Positions 1 through 7,432 of a stretch of DNA of 64,000 nucleotides are shown in pieces (the first letter of the stretch is position 1; each line of letters opens with the position of its first letter). The notes under the pieces are model-generated. The model had not been told where the DNA came from. It saw nothing but the letters and a program-made list of their open reading frames with translations, and ran no database searches. A program made the translations under genes and the position numbers. Source of the DNA: Paenibacillus silviterrae (lineage in GTDB: Bacteria; Bacillota; Bacilli; Paenibacillales; NBRC-103111); NCBI RefSeq assembly GCF_030167925.1, contig NZ_JASKUT010000001.1, positions 4,300,501-4,364,500 on the forward strand. Reading direction: 5' to 3'.

Positions 1-78
1 CTCCAAAGAGATGCTCCCTATGATTGTGACGAGACGCTTCTTCTGGACCTGAAGCAATCGATTCAGGAGCTGGAATAG
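1..78 (+). CDS. 3' end of an unidentified protein (truncated by window start)
   Basis: An open frame enters from the left edge and stops at a TAG; its last 25 residues are mostly acidic and helical and end in QSIQELE. Nothing in this tail identifies a family. It overlaps the 3' end of the small gene on the opposite strand by 16 bases, so the two would be convergent. The reading is supported only by an open frame without stops, so it could be chance. Confidence 0.4.
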   Translation, partial: LQRDAPYDCDETLLLDLKQSIQELE

Positions 79-239
79 CGGCCGTACTTGTTTTTGTAAT
101 GACGGTGCCCTTGCCGGTAGCCGTTGCTCTTATGCACGTCGGAAGACGAGTACTTTTTGTACATCGGCTTGCGCGGATAATGCCCTTGCTTGGAGTGAAG
201 CAGAGAGGATAGTAACTTTCTGAGCAGATGCTTGATCAT
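63..239 (-). CDS. Small basic protein, unknown function
   Basis: A 58-residue protein beginning MIKHLLRKLLSSLL, with an amphipathic cationic N-terminus followed by a tail rich in Lys, His, Tyr, Arg and Ser, ending in YSSS. The start was chosen because a GGAGGAGG ribosome binding site lies seven bases upstream; an open frame extends further upstream but has no such site. I do not recognise a named family. The Tyr/His/Lys-rich, low-complexity composition is like that of small spore-associated proteins of bacilli, but this is inference only. Confidence 0.6.
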   Translation of the reverse strand: MIKHLLRKLLSSLLHSKQGHYPRKPMYKKYSSSDVHKSNGYRQGHRHYKNKYGRYSSS

Positions 240-337
240 AACATGGCCTCCTCCGTTGCGAACTGGATTTACCATATATGTACGGTTCGATGCTCCTGCG
301 GTTTCAAGAAAGCTGCTTCGCATAGCAGAGGAGAACC

Positions 338-475
338 TTGGGAAAGCTGGTAGGGGGGAAGCGAATCGGTAGGATCGGCAAAGAGCGGTTACAGCATATC
401 AGCGGCTATGCCGGGAAGCTGCTGCGGCAGAAATTCGGGCGCGGGCCGGACCCAATCTTCGCTTATGCCGGATAA
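338..475 (+). pseudogene. Truncated MpsC/DUF2294 N-terminal remnant
   Basis: A short frame from a TTG encodes 45 residues and then stops. Its second half, with the string YAGKLLRQKFGRGPD, matches the N-terminal stretch YTGKLLRETFGKGPE of the intact DUF2294 gene just downstream, then ends at a stop codon one residue after the matching part. This looks like a decayed duplicate or a fragment left after a tandem duplication. AGAGGAG precedes the TTG, so a short peptide could still be translated. The rest of the 437-base gap before the next gene holds only a promoter. Confidence 0.55.
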
Positions 476-560
476 TCGATTCCTCGTTGCGGATGTGCAT
501 CGTCCTGAAGTAGGATAGGGGTTGCCTGCAATTTACTGGCCGTTAAGGCGGGCTCAACGG

Positions 561-590
561 TTTACAGGAATGGCGGCTCCTTTATATAAT
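561..590 (+). promoter_or_regulatory. Probable sigma-A promoter of the DUF2294 gene
   Basis: TTTACA and TATAAT are separated by 18 bases and lie about 90 bases upstream of the DUF2294 start codon. The -10 box is a perfect consensus. Confidence 0.55.
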
Positions 591-676
591 ATGAGCTATA
601 TTTCGTTTGCCCGCATTCATTATAGAGAAGAGGATAAGATGCCTTTTCTTGGAAACCTTTAGGCGGGGGAGCGACC

Positions 677-1450
677 ATGCAGGAGTTGACAAGTCAAGGG
701 ACGGCGGGCGCATCGGCCCAGCAGGCTCAGCAATTGATTGCAAGCTATACCGGCAAGCTGCTGCGGGAGACCTTCGGCAAAGGTCCGGAGTCGGTGTATG
801 TTTCCTTAGGACAAACGTACTTCACGATTTATTTGCGAAATTTCCTCTCTCCTTCCGAACGGGTTCTGCTGGATCAGGATCATGATCGGATCATTCATCA
901 GATGCGGGATCGGCTGATGGATAATATCATTCCTGAGATCAGCACTTATATGAGTATTGTGACGGGAGTGAAGCCGAGGGAGTTTTACTACGATTGGAAT
1001 TTAAACAACCGGTCGGGTATGATCATGGGGATGACCTCGGAGCCTTTTCCTGATACGTCTGCGCTATGCGAGCATTATGAAGGCCGCGAAGGCCTAGAGG
1101 TTGAGATTGTGAAGATCAGCCAGCAAGCCCAGAAGGCCCCGGAGGAAGTCTACTCCTGCGAGATCAATCCCAGAACGCTTATCGTGCTGCGCAACGGGAT
1201 TCTGGTACGAATTGAGAAAGAGTTCATTCGGCTGGGGCACGGCGATATGCTGCGAACCGTAAAGCGGCAGCTTGAAAAGAGCTACATGCACAATAACAGT
1301 GCGTTTGAATCGCTCTTGCAAAAGAGTGTCATCGACTCCTTCGTCGATTGGAACTATCAGCTGGACAAAAGCATGATGGTTTTCGTTCTGAATCCCAAAC
1401 ATCCGCCCGGTGGCAATGTGCTGGACATGGTCGACATGAGCCAGTCATAA
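677..1450 (+). CDS. DUF2294 / MpsC-family protein with two domains
   Basis: This 257-residue soluble protein holds two copies of the DUF2294 (Na+-translocating system MpsC-like) fold. The first spans about residues 15-115, with GKLLRETFGKGPESVYVSL and a long helix containing DHDRIIHQMRDRLM. The second, about 155-245, repeats the pattern of a short strand, RIEKEF, a long helix and a closing strand. Many family members have a single domain of about 120 residues, so this is the long form. GGGGGAG six bases before the ATG fixes the start. A remnant of a second copy lies immediately upstream and a strong terminator follows. The biochemical role is not established; a link to sodium transport is by family name only. 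Confidence 0.8.
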   Translation: MQELTSQGTAGASAQQAQQLIASYTGKLLRETFGKGPESVYVSLGQTYFTIYLRNFLSPSERVLLDQDHDRIIHQMRDRLMDNIIPEISTYMSIVTGVKPREFYYDWNLNNRSGMIMGMTSEPFPDTSALCEHYEGREGLEVEIVKISQQAQKAPEEVYSCEINPRTLIVLRNGILVRIEKEFIRLGHGDMLRTVKRQLEKSYMHNNSAFESLLQKSVIDSFVDWNYQLDKSMMVFVLNPKHPPGGNVLDMVDMSQS

Positions 1451-1497
1451 ACCGAAATAGAAAGCGAATGCGGTTCGCTTTTTATTTCGGTTTTTTT
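1450..1497 (+). terminator. Rho-independent terminator after DUF2294 gene
   Basis: The arms ACCGAAATA-AAAGCGAA and their complement form a long stem, followed by seven T residues. Confidence 0.85.
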
Positions 1498-1531
1498 CAT
1501 TTTTATATTCAACAGGAGGAGGAAATACATC

Positions 1532-1984
1532 ATGAACCGTAATCGCATATCCTCTTTAAGCGAGCAGTTGAAGGAAATGGGAGCAGAGTCCACTGCGGCT
1601 TTTTCGATGGATCATCTGGATCTTGTCAACCGCCTGCAGCTGTATGATGAGCTCGCTCCGGCGGCCTACACGGAAATCGGCCGAGCGCTGCTTGAGGTGA
1701 AGAAGCTGACGAAGGACATTCCTGCCGAAGAGCTTGGTATGTCAGCCGATGCGTCGATAAGGCAGCTGCGCGAGCTGGAGATAGCGGTATCGGGAGAAGG
1801 GGAGCTGTTTATCAGCCGGTTCCGCAGCGCACAGAGGGGGTACGCTTTGCAAAGGGCCTTCGTTTTACTGAAACGGGAGCTGTCCGACTACGGCGGCCTG
1901 GAGAAGGAGGAGCACAAGCTTATTCTGGAACGCGTCGCCTATGCAAGTAAGGTGCTGGACCAGCTGATCGACATTTTGGGCTGA
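1532..1984 (+). CDS. Helical protein, unknown function
   Basis: A 150-residue soluble protein predicted to be almost entirely helical: long amphipathic stretches such as EIGRALLEVKKLTKDI and ERVAYASKVLDQLIDIL, no signal peptide and no membrane segment. The start has an excellent AGGAGGAGG site nine bases upstream. It lies downstream of a terminator, so it may have its own promoter in the short AT-rich gap. I do not recognise the family. Heptad-like spacing of Leu suggests a helical bundle or coiled coil. Confidence 0.65.
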   Translation: MNRNRISSLSEQLKEMGAESTAAFSMDHLDLVNRLQLYDELAPAAYTEIGRALLEVKKLTKDIPAEELGMSADASIRQLRELEIAVSGEGELFISRFRSAQRGYALQRAFVLLKRELSDYGGLEKEEHKLILERVAYASKVLDQLIDILG

Positions 1985-2034
1985 AGGAATAATCGGTACC
2001 CGTTTATGTAAGTCTATATATCGGGTACCTTCAG
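1981..2034 (+). repeat. Two-part inverted repeat spanning a stop codon
   Basis: CTGAAGG pairs with CCTTCAG and, inside it, GGTACCCG pairs with CGGGTACC, giving two stacked stems around an AT-rich loop. The outer arm includes the stop codon of the preceding gene. There is no T tract, so it is not a standard terminator; it could act in mRNA processing or as a leader structure for the next small gene. Confidence 0.45.
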
Positions 2035-2061
2035 GAACCCCGAAAGGAAGGAGACAAGCTC

Positions 2062-2226
2062 ATGGCCCAGCAGCGTAACGATAACGACGCCTTTGTTACC
2101 AATAGCAATGAGAAGTATGACCGGTCGCGTATTGTGGAGGATGGAACGAATGCGATTCACAGCCCGGAGGAAGATGCGATAGCGGCTATCAAAGGGCATA
2201 TCGAAAAGCAGGACGAGGAAAAGTAA
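2062..2226 (+). CDS. Small charged protein, unknown function
   Basis: A 54-residue hydrophilic protein beginning MAQQRNDNDAFVTNSNEKYD and ending in EKQDEEK, rich in Asp, Glu, Asn and Lys. The start is supported by an AAGGAAGGAG site about eight bases upstream, and a terminator-like hairpin follows the stop. There is no hydrophobic core, signal peptide or Cys, so it is probably disordered. Small acidic proteins of this kind are common in Paenibacillus and are often spore-associated; that is inference from type, not from a recognised family. Confidence 0.6.
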   Translation: MAQQRNDNDAFVTNSNEKYDRSRIVEDGTNAIHSPEEDAIAAIKGHIEKQDEEK

Positions 2227-2238
2227 CTCCTGCGGCAG

Positions 2239-2284
2239 ACAAATGCACGCTCGGCTCCGGGGGAGAGGGCGTGCATTTGTATTT
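2239..2284 (+). terminator. Hairpin terminator
   Basis: ACAAATGCACGC and GCGTGCATTTGT are perfect inverted arms with an 18-base loop, followed by ATTTATAT. The T tract is poor, but the stem is strong. Confidence 0.6.
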
Positions 2285-2423
2285 ATATGCCTATACTCAA
2301 GAGACAAAGCATAGTATACTGTGTAGCAGTTATAGACAGGCCGTCTGTTTATAAGGGCGGCATAACGGGTAAGTGCTTTAATAAGGGACTTGCGGCAAAT
2401 TTAAGAAAATGTTAAGGCCTTCG

Positions 2424-2440
2424 ACTGAAAAAAGTTCAGT
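2424..2440 (+). promoter_or_regulatory. Inverted repeat upstream of the glycolipid synthase
   Basis: ACTGAA and TTCAGT flank five bases and are followed by TTTTG, about 50 bases before the start codon. A possible -10 (TATACAAT) lies just downstream. It may be an operator or a small leader hairpin. Confidence 0.35.
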
Positions 2441-2491
2441 TTTGTCCTATACAATGGGTGTAACGGAACCAAGGGACGAGGAGCGGATCGG

Positions 2492-3691
2492 ATGGAAAAC
2501 GGGTTTGCTGGGGGCAGAGGAAAACGGAATGTGCTGATCCTGTCGGGCAGCCTGGGCGACGGACATCGTCAGGCTGCGGAAGCACTTGCCGAAGGGTTTC
2601 GAAAGTATCGCCCTGAGGTAAACGTGCAAATTGTCGACTCGATGGAATGGATGTACCCCTATGTACATACGCTGGTGAAATACTGCTTCGTGAAGGGAGT
2701 AGAGAAGGCGCCGGCTGTTTATGGATATTTGTATCAAAAAACGCGGAGGGCGGAAGCCGTTTCTTTGCCGCTTCGGTCTTTCCTGTGGCTTGGGCTTCAG
2801 AAAATGGCAGCGAAGCTTGGAGCGCTGCAGACCGATGAAATTGTATGTACCTTCCCTTTGGCGGCGGCAGCGGTTTCTCTTCTGAAGGACAAGGGACTTT
2901 GCGGGCTTCCGCTCATTACCGTAATAACGGATCATACGGATCACAGCCTGTGGATTCACCCGCATACAGATGCCTATCTGGTGGGCTCTCCTCAAGTGAA
3001 GTCCGCCCTGGTCCGGCTGGGGATCGAGCCTTCCCATGTAACGGTAACCGGCATTCCGCTGCGCCAGCGCTTTTGCGCGGTACCGGACCGGGAAGGGCTG
3101 CGGGCAGCCTTCGGCCTCCCCTCCGATGCCCGTGTTGCCCTGGTGATGGGAGGCGGGTGCGGCTTGCTGGGCGACCTGGTGCGGGAACAGCTGCTGCTTG
3201 CGGCGAAACGAGAGGCGGCTCTAAGGCTCGTGATGGTGTGCGGACGAAACGAGTCGTATCGTAAGCAGCTGGAGGAAGAGGTTCAGCTGCTGCGGATCGG
3301 GGATCGCGTCCGTGTGCTCGGCTTCGTGGCGGATATCCACCAGTGGATGGCGGTGTCGGATGTGCTCGTCACGAAGCCCGGCGGCTTGACGACAGCGGAG
3401 GCGCTGGCCATGAAGCTGCCGATGCTGCTGACGAAGCCGATTCCCGGGCAGGAGGAGGATAATGCTCGTTTCCTGGAGCAGACAGGGGCGGCCGTTCGGG
3501 CTGCTGCGGACCGCGGGCTGGACGAGCAGCTGCTGGAGCTGCTTCGGGACCCGCATAGGCTTGCGGCTATGCGCCGCTGTGCAGATGCCTGTGGAAGCCG
3601 GCAATCGGCAAGACGGGCGATCGAACAGATCGGCAAGGTTCAACGCGCTTCCGTTACCGCCCGAACGGGCCGAATACCTGCCTTCGTATGA
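2492..3691 (+). CDS. Diacylglycerol glucosyltransferase, UgtP/MGDG-synthase-like
   Basis: A 399-residue GT28-type glycosyltransferase. The N-terminal Rossmann half contains the MGDG-synthase hallmark SGSLGDGHRQAA (about residues 18-29), with Gly and His for lipid acceptor binding. The C-terminal half has the nucleotide-sugar pocket, VTKPGGLTTAEALA near residue 297, followed by a Pro-Gly-Gln-Glu loop. Family members move glucose from UDP-glucose to diacylglycerol at the inner membrane face, making glycolipids and the lipoteichoic acid anchor. B. subtilis UgtP is of similar length, but the C-terminal tail here is basic and unlike it. Other GT28 enzymes of the same clade cannot be excluded. It forms a single-gene unit ending in a terminator shared with the next, convergent gene. 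Confidence 0.85.
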   Translation: MENGFAGGRGKRNVLILSGSLGDGHRQAAEALAEGFRKYRPEVNVQIVDSMEWMYPYVHTLVKYCFVKGVEKAPAVYGYLYQKTRRAEAVSLPLRSFLWLGLQKMAAKLGALQTDEIVCTFPLAAAAVSLLKDKGLCGLPLITVITDHTDHSLWIHPHTDAYLVGSPQVKSALVRLGIEPSHVTVTGIPLRQRFCAVPDREGLRAAFGLPSDARVALVMGGGCGLLGDLVREQLLLAAKREAALRLVMVCGRNESYRKQLEEEVQLLRIGDRVRVLGFVADIHQWMAVSDVLVTKPGGLTTAEALAMKLPMLLTKPIPGQEEDNARFLEQTGAAVRAAADRGLDEQLLELLRDPHRLAAMRRCADACGSRQSARRAIEQIGKVQRASVTARTGRIPAFV

Positions 3692-3703
3692 GCCGTAAAA
3701 TCA

Positions 3704-3754
3704 AAACACGCTTACAGCCGCCTGGGAACAGGATCAGCAGTAAGCGTGCTTTTT
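3704..3754. terminator. Terminator between convergent genes
   Basis: AAACACGCTTAC pairs with GTAAGCGTG, followed by CTTTTTG; on the other strand the A-rich left flank gives a weaker T tract. It lies between the stop of the glycosyltransferase and the stop of the YhfH-like gene. Confidence 0.75.
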
Positions 3755-3756
3755 GT

Positions 3757-3957
3757 TCAAGAGCCGTTTAGCTTGGAGACAGGAGGTACGGGCGATACAG
3801 GAGCGGCTGACAACGGACTGAGAGGATAGAAGGTTTCCCCGGTGCATTTCGTACAAGTGCAGCGGTAGCAATCGGCCATCTCCTCCAACACATCACCACA
3901 GCGGTCACAGCATTTGGCGGGCAAGGATGCATAGAAGTCGCTTGTTTTCTTTAGCAT
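3757..3957 (-). CDS. YhfH-like small zinc-ribbon protein
   Basis: A 66-residue protein beginning MLKKTSDFYASLPAKCCDRC. The start LPxKxCxxCG and a second Cys pair (CTCTKC about 16 residues later) match the YhfH family of tiny zinc-ribbon proteins in bacilli. The last 25 residues are a Pro/Ser/Val-rich extension not present in the short family members. A GGAGGA site precedes the ATG. A perfect GGCGGCT-CTCC-AGCCGCC hairpin sits in the leader next to the ribosome binding site. Function is unknown. Confidence 0.7.
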   Translation of the reverse strand: MLKKTSDFYASLPAKCCDRCGDVLEEMADCYRCTCTKCTGETFYPLSPLSAAPVSPVPPVSKLNGS

Positions 3958-4023
3958 ACCATCATTCCTCCTGCTCCGGCGGCTCTCCAGCCGCCTTTGG
4001 CGTTAAGTTGTCTGAATAGTCTA

Positions 4024-4052
4024 ATTATACACGGAAAGCGAGAGAATTGTAA
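4024..4052 (-). promoter_or_regulatory. Promoter of the YhfH-like gene
   Basis: On the minus strand TTACAA and TATAAT are spaced by 17 bases, about 70 bases upstream of the start codon. It begins right at the end of the upstream regulator gene, so the two genes need not share a transcript. Confidence 0.55.
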
Positions 4053-4060
4053 GCGCTTTT

Positions 4061-4738
4061 TTACCCATCCTTCAGCAGCTCCTGAAGCATTAGAATCGCC
4101 TTGGTACGATCGTTGGTGCCAATCTTGCTGTAAATCGTGCTGACGTAATTTTTCACGGTCCCTTCGCTCATGTAAAGCGTGCCTGCAATTTGCCGGTTCG
4201 TCTTGCCTTCCAGCATCAGTGCAATAATGCTCTTCTCCCGTTCCGTGAAAGCAATGCCCTCTGCTTTCAGGCGCTGAGCACCCCAATCGGCCATGCCGCC
4301 GTTCGCGGATTGCGCCAGCCGGGCAGCCAGCCGGGATGCGACCGCAGCCGGCATCATGAGCTGTCCCCGTAAACCGTCCCGTATCGAGTGAGTCAGCTTA
4401 TCCCCCGGCATATCCTTAAGCAGGAAGCCGGAGGCGCCGCTCATCAGCCCGTCGATGATATAATCGTCCTCTATGAATGTAGTAAGGATGAGTACGGTTG
4501 TATCGGGATAGTCCTTTTTAATCAGCTTCGCACTTTCGATGCCGTTCATGACCGGCATTTGGATATCCATCAGCACGACCCGGGGACGAAGCCTTCCTAC
4601 GGCCTCATATGCCTGCAGCCCGTTCTCCGCCGTGCCTACTACGTTCATGTCTTCCTCCAGGCTCAGGATCGTCTGAAGTCCGTCCCGCATGAGGGTCTGG
4701 TCGTCCGCGATCACAATCGTAATCGGACTGTCATTCAC
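4061..4738 (-). CDS. NarL/LuxR-type response regulator
   Basis: A 225-residue two-domain regulator. The receiver domain has the acidic pair DD near residue 12, the phosphorylation site D58 in VVLMDIQMP, the Thr of LILTTF and the Lys of FLLKDM. The C-terminal GerE-type helix-turn-helix (about residues 160-218) reads FTEREKSIIALMLEGKTNRQ and SEGTVKNYVSTIYSKIG. A GTG start was chosen because GGAGGG lies six bases upstream; an ATG 24 bases earlier is the alternative. No histidine kinase is adjacent on the same strand, so it is an orphan here. The kinase about 400 bases away on the other strand is of a class not usually paired with NarL regulators. Confidence 0.85.
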   Translation of the reverse strand: MNDSPITIVIADDQTLMRDGLQTILSLEEDMNVVGTAENGLQAYEAVGRLRPRVVLMDIQMPVMNGIESAKLIKKDYPDTTVLILTTFIEDDYIIDGLMSGASGFLLKDMPGDKLTHSIRDGLRGQLMMPAAVASRLAARLAQSANGGMADWGAQRLKAEGIAFTEREKSIIALMLEGKTNRQIAGTLYMSEGTVKNYVSTIYSKIGTNDRTKAILMLQELLKDG

Positions 4739-4887
4739 ATGGATCCCTCCGTTTCTTCTCATAGTCTATAGTACCTTATCGGCAAATGGCAGGAAAAGGC
4801 GAACTTCTTCATTTTCTGTTAAAATAAACATACGGGTGTCCCACTTCCTTCTGGAATAAAAAATCAAAAGAAAGCGATGGAACGATC

Positions 4888-5091
4888 ATGACGGAATTAC
4901 AAGGAAACAATCGCAAAGAAATTGCGCCGGGACGGGAAGTCCAGATTGTGCTCAAACAGGATCAGCGGACCGGCAAGCTGACCAAAGGAATTGTGAAGGA
5001 TATCCTCACCAAATCGCCGACGCATCCTCATGGAATCAAAGTGAGACTGACGGACGGACAGGTCGGAAGGGTGAAACAAATTGTGCGCTAG
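4888..5091 (+). CDS. ywbE: YwbE family protein (DUF2196)
   Basis: This 67-residue basic protein matches the YwbE/DUF2196 family: IAPGREVQIVLKQDQRTGKL followed by GIVKDILTKSPTHPHGIKV and VGRVKQIV. The fold is a small beta barrel of KOW/SH3 type. The length is normal for the family. The biochemical role is not established. It is monocistronic, divergent from the response regulator, with its own short AT-rich promoter region. Confidence 0.85.
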   Translation: MTELQGNNRKEIAPGREVQIVLKQDQRTGKLTKGIVKDILTKSPTHPHGIKVRLTDGQVGRVKQIVR

Positions 5092-5159
5092 GCATAAGTA
5101 GGCCGCATTCCGTATATTACATAATGATACACACTTTATGATTCCACCGGGGGATCCTT

Positions 5160-6623
5160 ATGCCTTTTTCCAAAGTGTTTTTTATGAATATCAGCCTGCT
5201 GATCTCACTGGCTTATATAATGAACGTAGGCTATAAATACATACTCAGCCGCGCTCCCCGTAAGGTGAAATTCGTTGCGTCGGTGGTCCTGTTTATATTT
5301 GCCGGCTGGCTGACGATGGTGTTCGGATTGCAGATCGGAGAGAACGTGCTTTTCGATCTGCGGATTGTCCCGTTGATTACCGCCATCTTCGTGTATACGA
5401 ATCCTCTTTTCCCGATGCTGATCGGGATCGGCATCGGCTTGGCGCGATTTACCTTTGGCATGAATGAAGCCGCGATGGCGGGTTTTATTAACCTGACGCT
5501 GCTTGGGTTCCTCGCGGCGGCCTTGAATGCCTGGTACCAACGTAAGCCCGACCCATTCTGGCGAAAGGTCGGAGCTGCCATCATCGTCATGAACGTGGTT
5601 AACGTAGTGAATATCAGCATCTTCGGTGTTCTGGATTTGCCGACCTACCTGCTGACGATTGTACCGAAGACGCTGCCGCTCAGCTTGGCTCTTAGCTGCC
5701 TGTTTATGTTTATTCTGCGTGACTTTTATGTGGAAATGCAGCGTATGCTGGAGCTTCGCAGAACGAACGATCTGCTGGAGCAGCAAACGGCGGCGCTGCT
5801 TCATACCAAGTCGGCGCTTGAGGAAAAGGCGAAGCAGCTGGAGCAGGCTTCCCAATATAAGTCGGAGTTTCTGGCAAACATGTCCCATGAGCTGAAAACA
5901 CCGCTGAACAGCATTATTTTATTGTCCCAGCTGATGCTTGATCGCGCTGAGGTCCCGGGTCACCTGTCCGAAGAGGATCGGCAATACGTTCAAATTATGC
6001 ATTCCTCGGGAAAAGAGCTGCTTCAGCTGATTAACGATATTTTGGACCTGTCCAAGGTCGAGGCGGGCAAAATGGACATCCTTGACGAGATTGTAAGCGT
6101 TCAGGAAATTCCGCAAATTTTGTATCATCAATTTCTGATGATTGCGCAGCAGAAGGGCGTTGCGTTTGAGATCCACATGGAGCCGGGTCTTCCGGAGCTG
6201 CTTCGAACCGATGGGATGAGGGTGCACCAAATTTTAAAAAACCTTCTGTCGAATGCGTTTAAGTTTACCCATGAGGGGAAAGTGACTCTAGAGCTGAAGC
6301 GGATGAAGACTGCCCCTGAAGAGCTGGAAAACGGTAAGAAGGAATGGCTGGCCATCAGTGTCATAGACACGGGAATCGGCATCGCAGAAGATAAGCAGAT
6401 GCTTATTTTCCATGCGTTTCAGCAAGGGGATGGGTCTATCCATAAGCAGTATGGAGGAACAGGTTTAGGATTGTCCATCAGCAGGCAGCTAGCCGTGCTC
6501 CTAGGGGGGGCTCTAACCGTTGACAGCAAGCTGGGGGAAGGTAGCCGCTTCACGCTGCTGCTGCCGATAGATGACGCAGCCCTGGAACGTGAGGGAGAAC
6601 AGGATATATTTATGAAGGTGTAA
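5160..6623 (+). CDS. Membrane histidine kinase with LytS-like 5TM sensor
   Basis: A 487-residue kinase. Residues 1-190 hold about six membrane helices with the LytS-type 5TMR motif FDLRIVPLITA and the GIGIGLAR helix. A coiled coil (about 195-232) leads to the HisKA box SHELKTPLNS with phospho-acceptor H243. The ATPase domain shows the N box NLLSNAFKFT, the G1 box DTGIGI and the G2 box GGTGLGLSIS. There is no receiver domain. LytS sensors are usually joined to a HisK_5-type kinase, so the pairing with a classic HisKA module is noteworthy. GGGGGATCC precedes the ATG. The signal and the partner regulator are unknown. Confidence 0.85.
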   Translation: MPFSKVFFMNISLLISLAYIMNVGYKYILSRAPRKVKFVASVVLFIFAGWLTMVFGLQIGENVLFDLRIVPLITAIFVYTNPLFPMLIGIGIGLARFTFGMNEAAMAGFINLTLLGFLAAALNAWYQRKPDPFWRKVGAAIIVMNVVNVVNISIFGVLDLPTYLLTIVPKTLPLSLALSCLFMFILRDFYVEMQRMLELRRTNDLLEQQTAALLHTKSALEEKAKQLEQASQYKSEFLANMSHELKTPLNSIILLSQLMLDRAEVPGHLSEEDRQYVQIMHSSGKELLQLINDILDLSKVEAGKMDILDEIVSVQEIPQILYHQFLMIAQQKGVAFEIHMEPGLPELLRTDGMRVHQILKNLLSNAFKFTHEGKVTLELKRMKTAPEELENGKKEWLAISVIDTGIGIAEDKQMLIFHAFQQGDGSIHKQYGGTGLGLSISRQLAVLLGGALTVDSKLGEGSRFTLLLPIDDAALEREGEQDIFMKV

Positions 6624-6674
6624 CGTCCCGACGCGTAAGGTATGCTATAAGAGTGTCAAACTTAACGATTTTTT

Positions 6675-6707
6675 TACTTAACAAAAGTAAGTAAGTTATG
6701 ATATAGT
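6675..6707 (+). promoter_or_regulatory. Promoter with overlapping operator, nitroreductase gene
   Basis: TTAACA (6678-6683) and TATAGT (6702-6707) are 18 bases apart. A perfect inverted repeat TACTTA-N7-TAAGTA (6675-6693) covers the -35 box. MarR/HxlR-type repressors control similar nitroreductases in bacilli through TACTT/AAGTA-like sites, so redox or electrophile control is plausible. Confidence 0.55.
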
Positions 6708-6751
6708 ATTTAATGTAAAATAAATAGTTAATTAGGAGTGAAAACCATACG

Positions 6752-7369
6752 ATGGAACATACAACGGAACAATTGTCTGGAGTTCAAGTAATTCGCGAGC
6801 GTCATTCGGTGCGCCAATATCAGAAGGGTGTTACCATTCCGAAAGCCGAACTGAACGAGCTTTTTGAACTGGCAGGCCTTGCGCCTTCCTCATGGAATTT
6901 GCAGCATTGGCGTTATCTTGTCGTTCAGGATCAAGCTAACAAGGAGAAGCTGCTACCGTTAAGCTTTGGCCAGCAGCAGGTAGTAGATGCTTCCGTTGTT
7001 GTCATCGTGCTTGGCGACCTGCAGGCGAACCTGGTAGCTGAAGAGGTATTCGCCGGCGCCCCTGCGGAAATTAAAGAGCGCATGGTTCAGCAGATCAACG
7101 GCGCTTACGCAAGCAATCCGCAAGTTGCCCGTGACGAAGCCATCCGCAACGCTTCTCTCGGCGCTATGCAGCTGATGCTTGCCGCCAAGGCGAAAGGTTA
7201 TGATACCGTACCGATGGGCGGCTTCGACCCGGCTGGCGTAGTGAAGGAATTCGGCATTCCCGAGCGTTATATTCCGGTGATGCTGCTTCCGATCGGTAAG
7301 GCGCAGACGCCTGGCCGTGCAACGGAACGATTCCCTCTGGATAAGATCGTCATCCGCGAGCGCTTCTAA
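6752..7369 (+). CDS. Nitroreductase family protein
   Basis: A 205-residue FMN-dependent nitroreductase-fold protein. The N-terminus has the flavin-binding pattern RERHSVRQY and the loop LAPSSWNLQHWRYLV; the C-terminal part holds LGAMQLMLAAKAKGYDTVPMGGFD and the closing motif LPLDKIV-like. It is closest in layout to YodC/MhqN-type enzymes that reduce quinones and nitro compounds with NAD(P)H. The AGGAG site is about 13 bases from the ATG, an unusually long spacing. The operator-like repeat in the promoter suggests induction by electrophiles. A bidirectional terminator follows. Confidence 0.88.
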   Translation: MEHTTEQLSGVQVIRERHSVRQYQKGVTIPKAELNELFELAGLAPSSWNLQHWRYLVVQDQANKEKLLPLSFGQQQVVDASVVVIVLGDLQANLVAEEVFAGAPAEIKERMVQQINGAYASNPQVARDEAIRNASLGAMQLMLAAKAKGYDTVPMGGFDPAGVVKEFGIPERYIPVMLLPIGKAQTPGRATERFPLDKIVIRERF

Positions 7370-7380
7370 ATAAAGACCAT

Positions 7381-7421
7381 AAGCCCTGCTTCGGCAATGT
7401 GCCGTGAAGCAGGGCTTTGTC
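7381..7421. terminator. Terminator between convergent genes
   Basis: AAGCCCTGCTTC and GAAGCAGGGCTT form a perfect 12-base-pair stem with an inner GGC/GCC pair, followed by TTGT on the plus strand. Confidence 0.75.
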
Positions 7422-7432
7422 ATGTCCCGGGC

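Noticed and set aside
607..885. Overlapping 92-codon frame upstream of the DUF2294 start
   Set aside because: It overlaps the DUF2294 gene in another frame and its codons 25 onward are the shifted reading of that gene; no ribosome site.
2447..3037. Minus-strand 196-codon frame opposite the glycosyltransferase
   Set aside because: Antisense to conserved GT28 motifs; basic shadow product.
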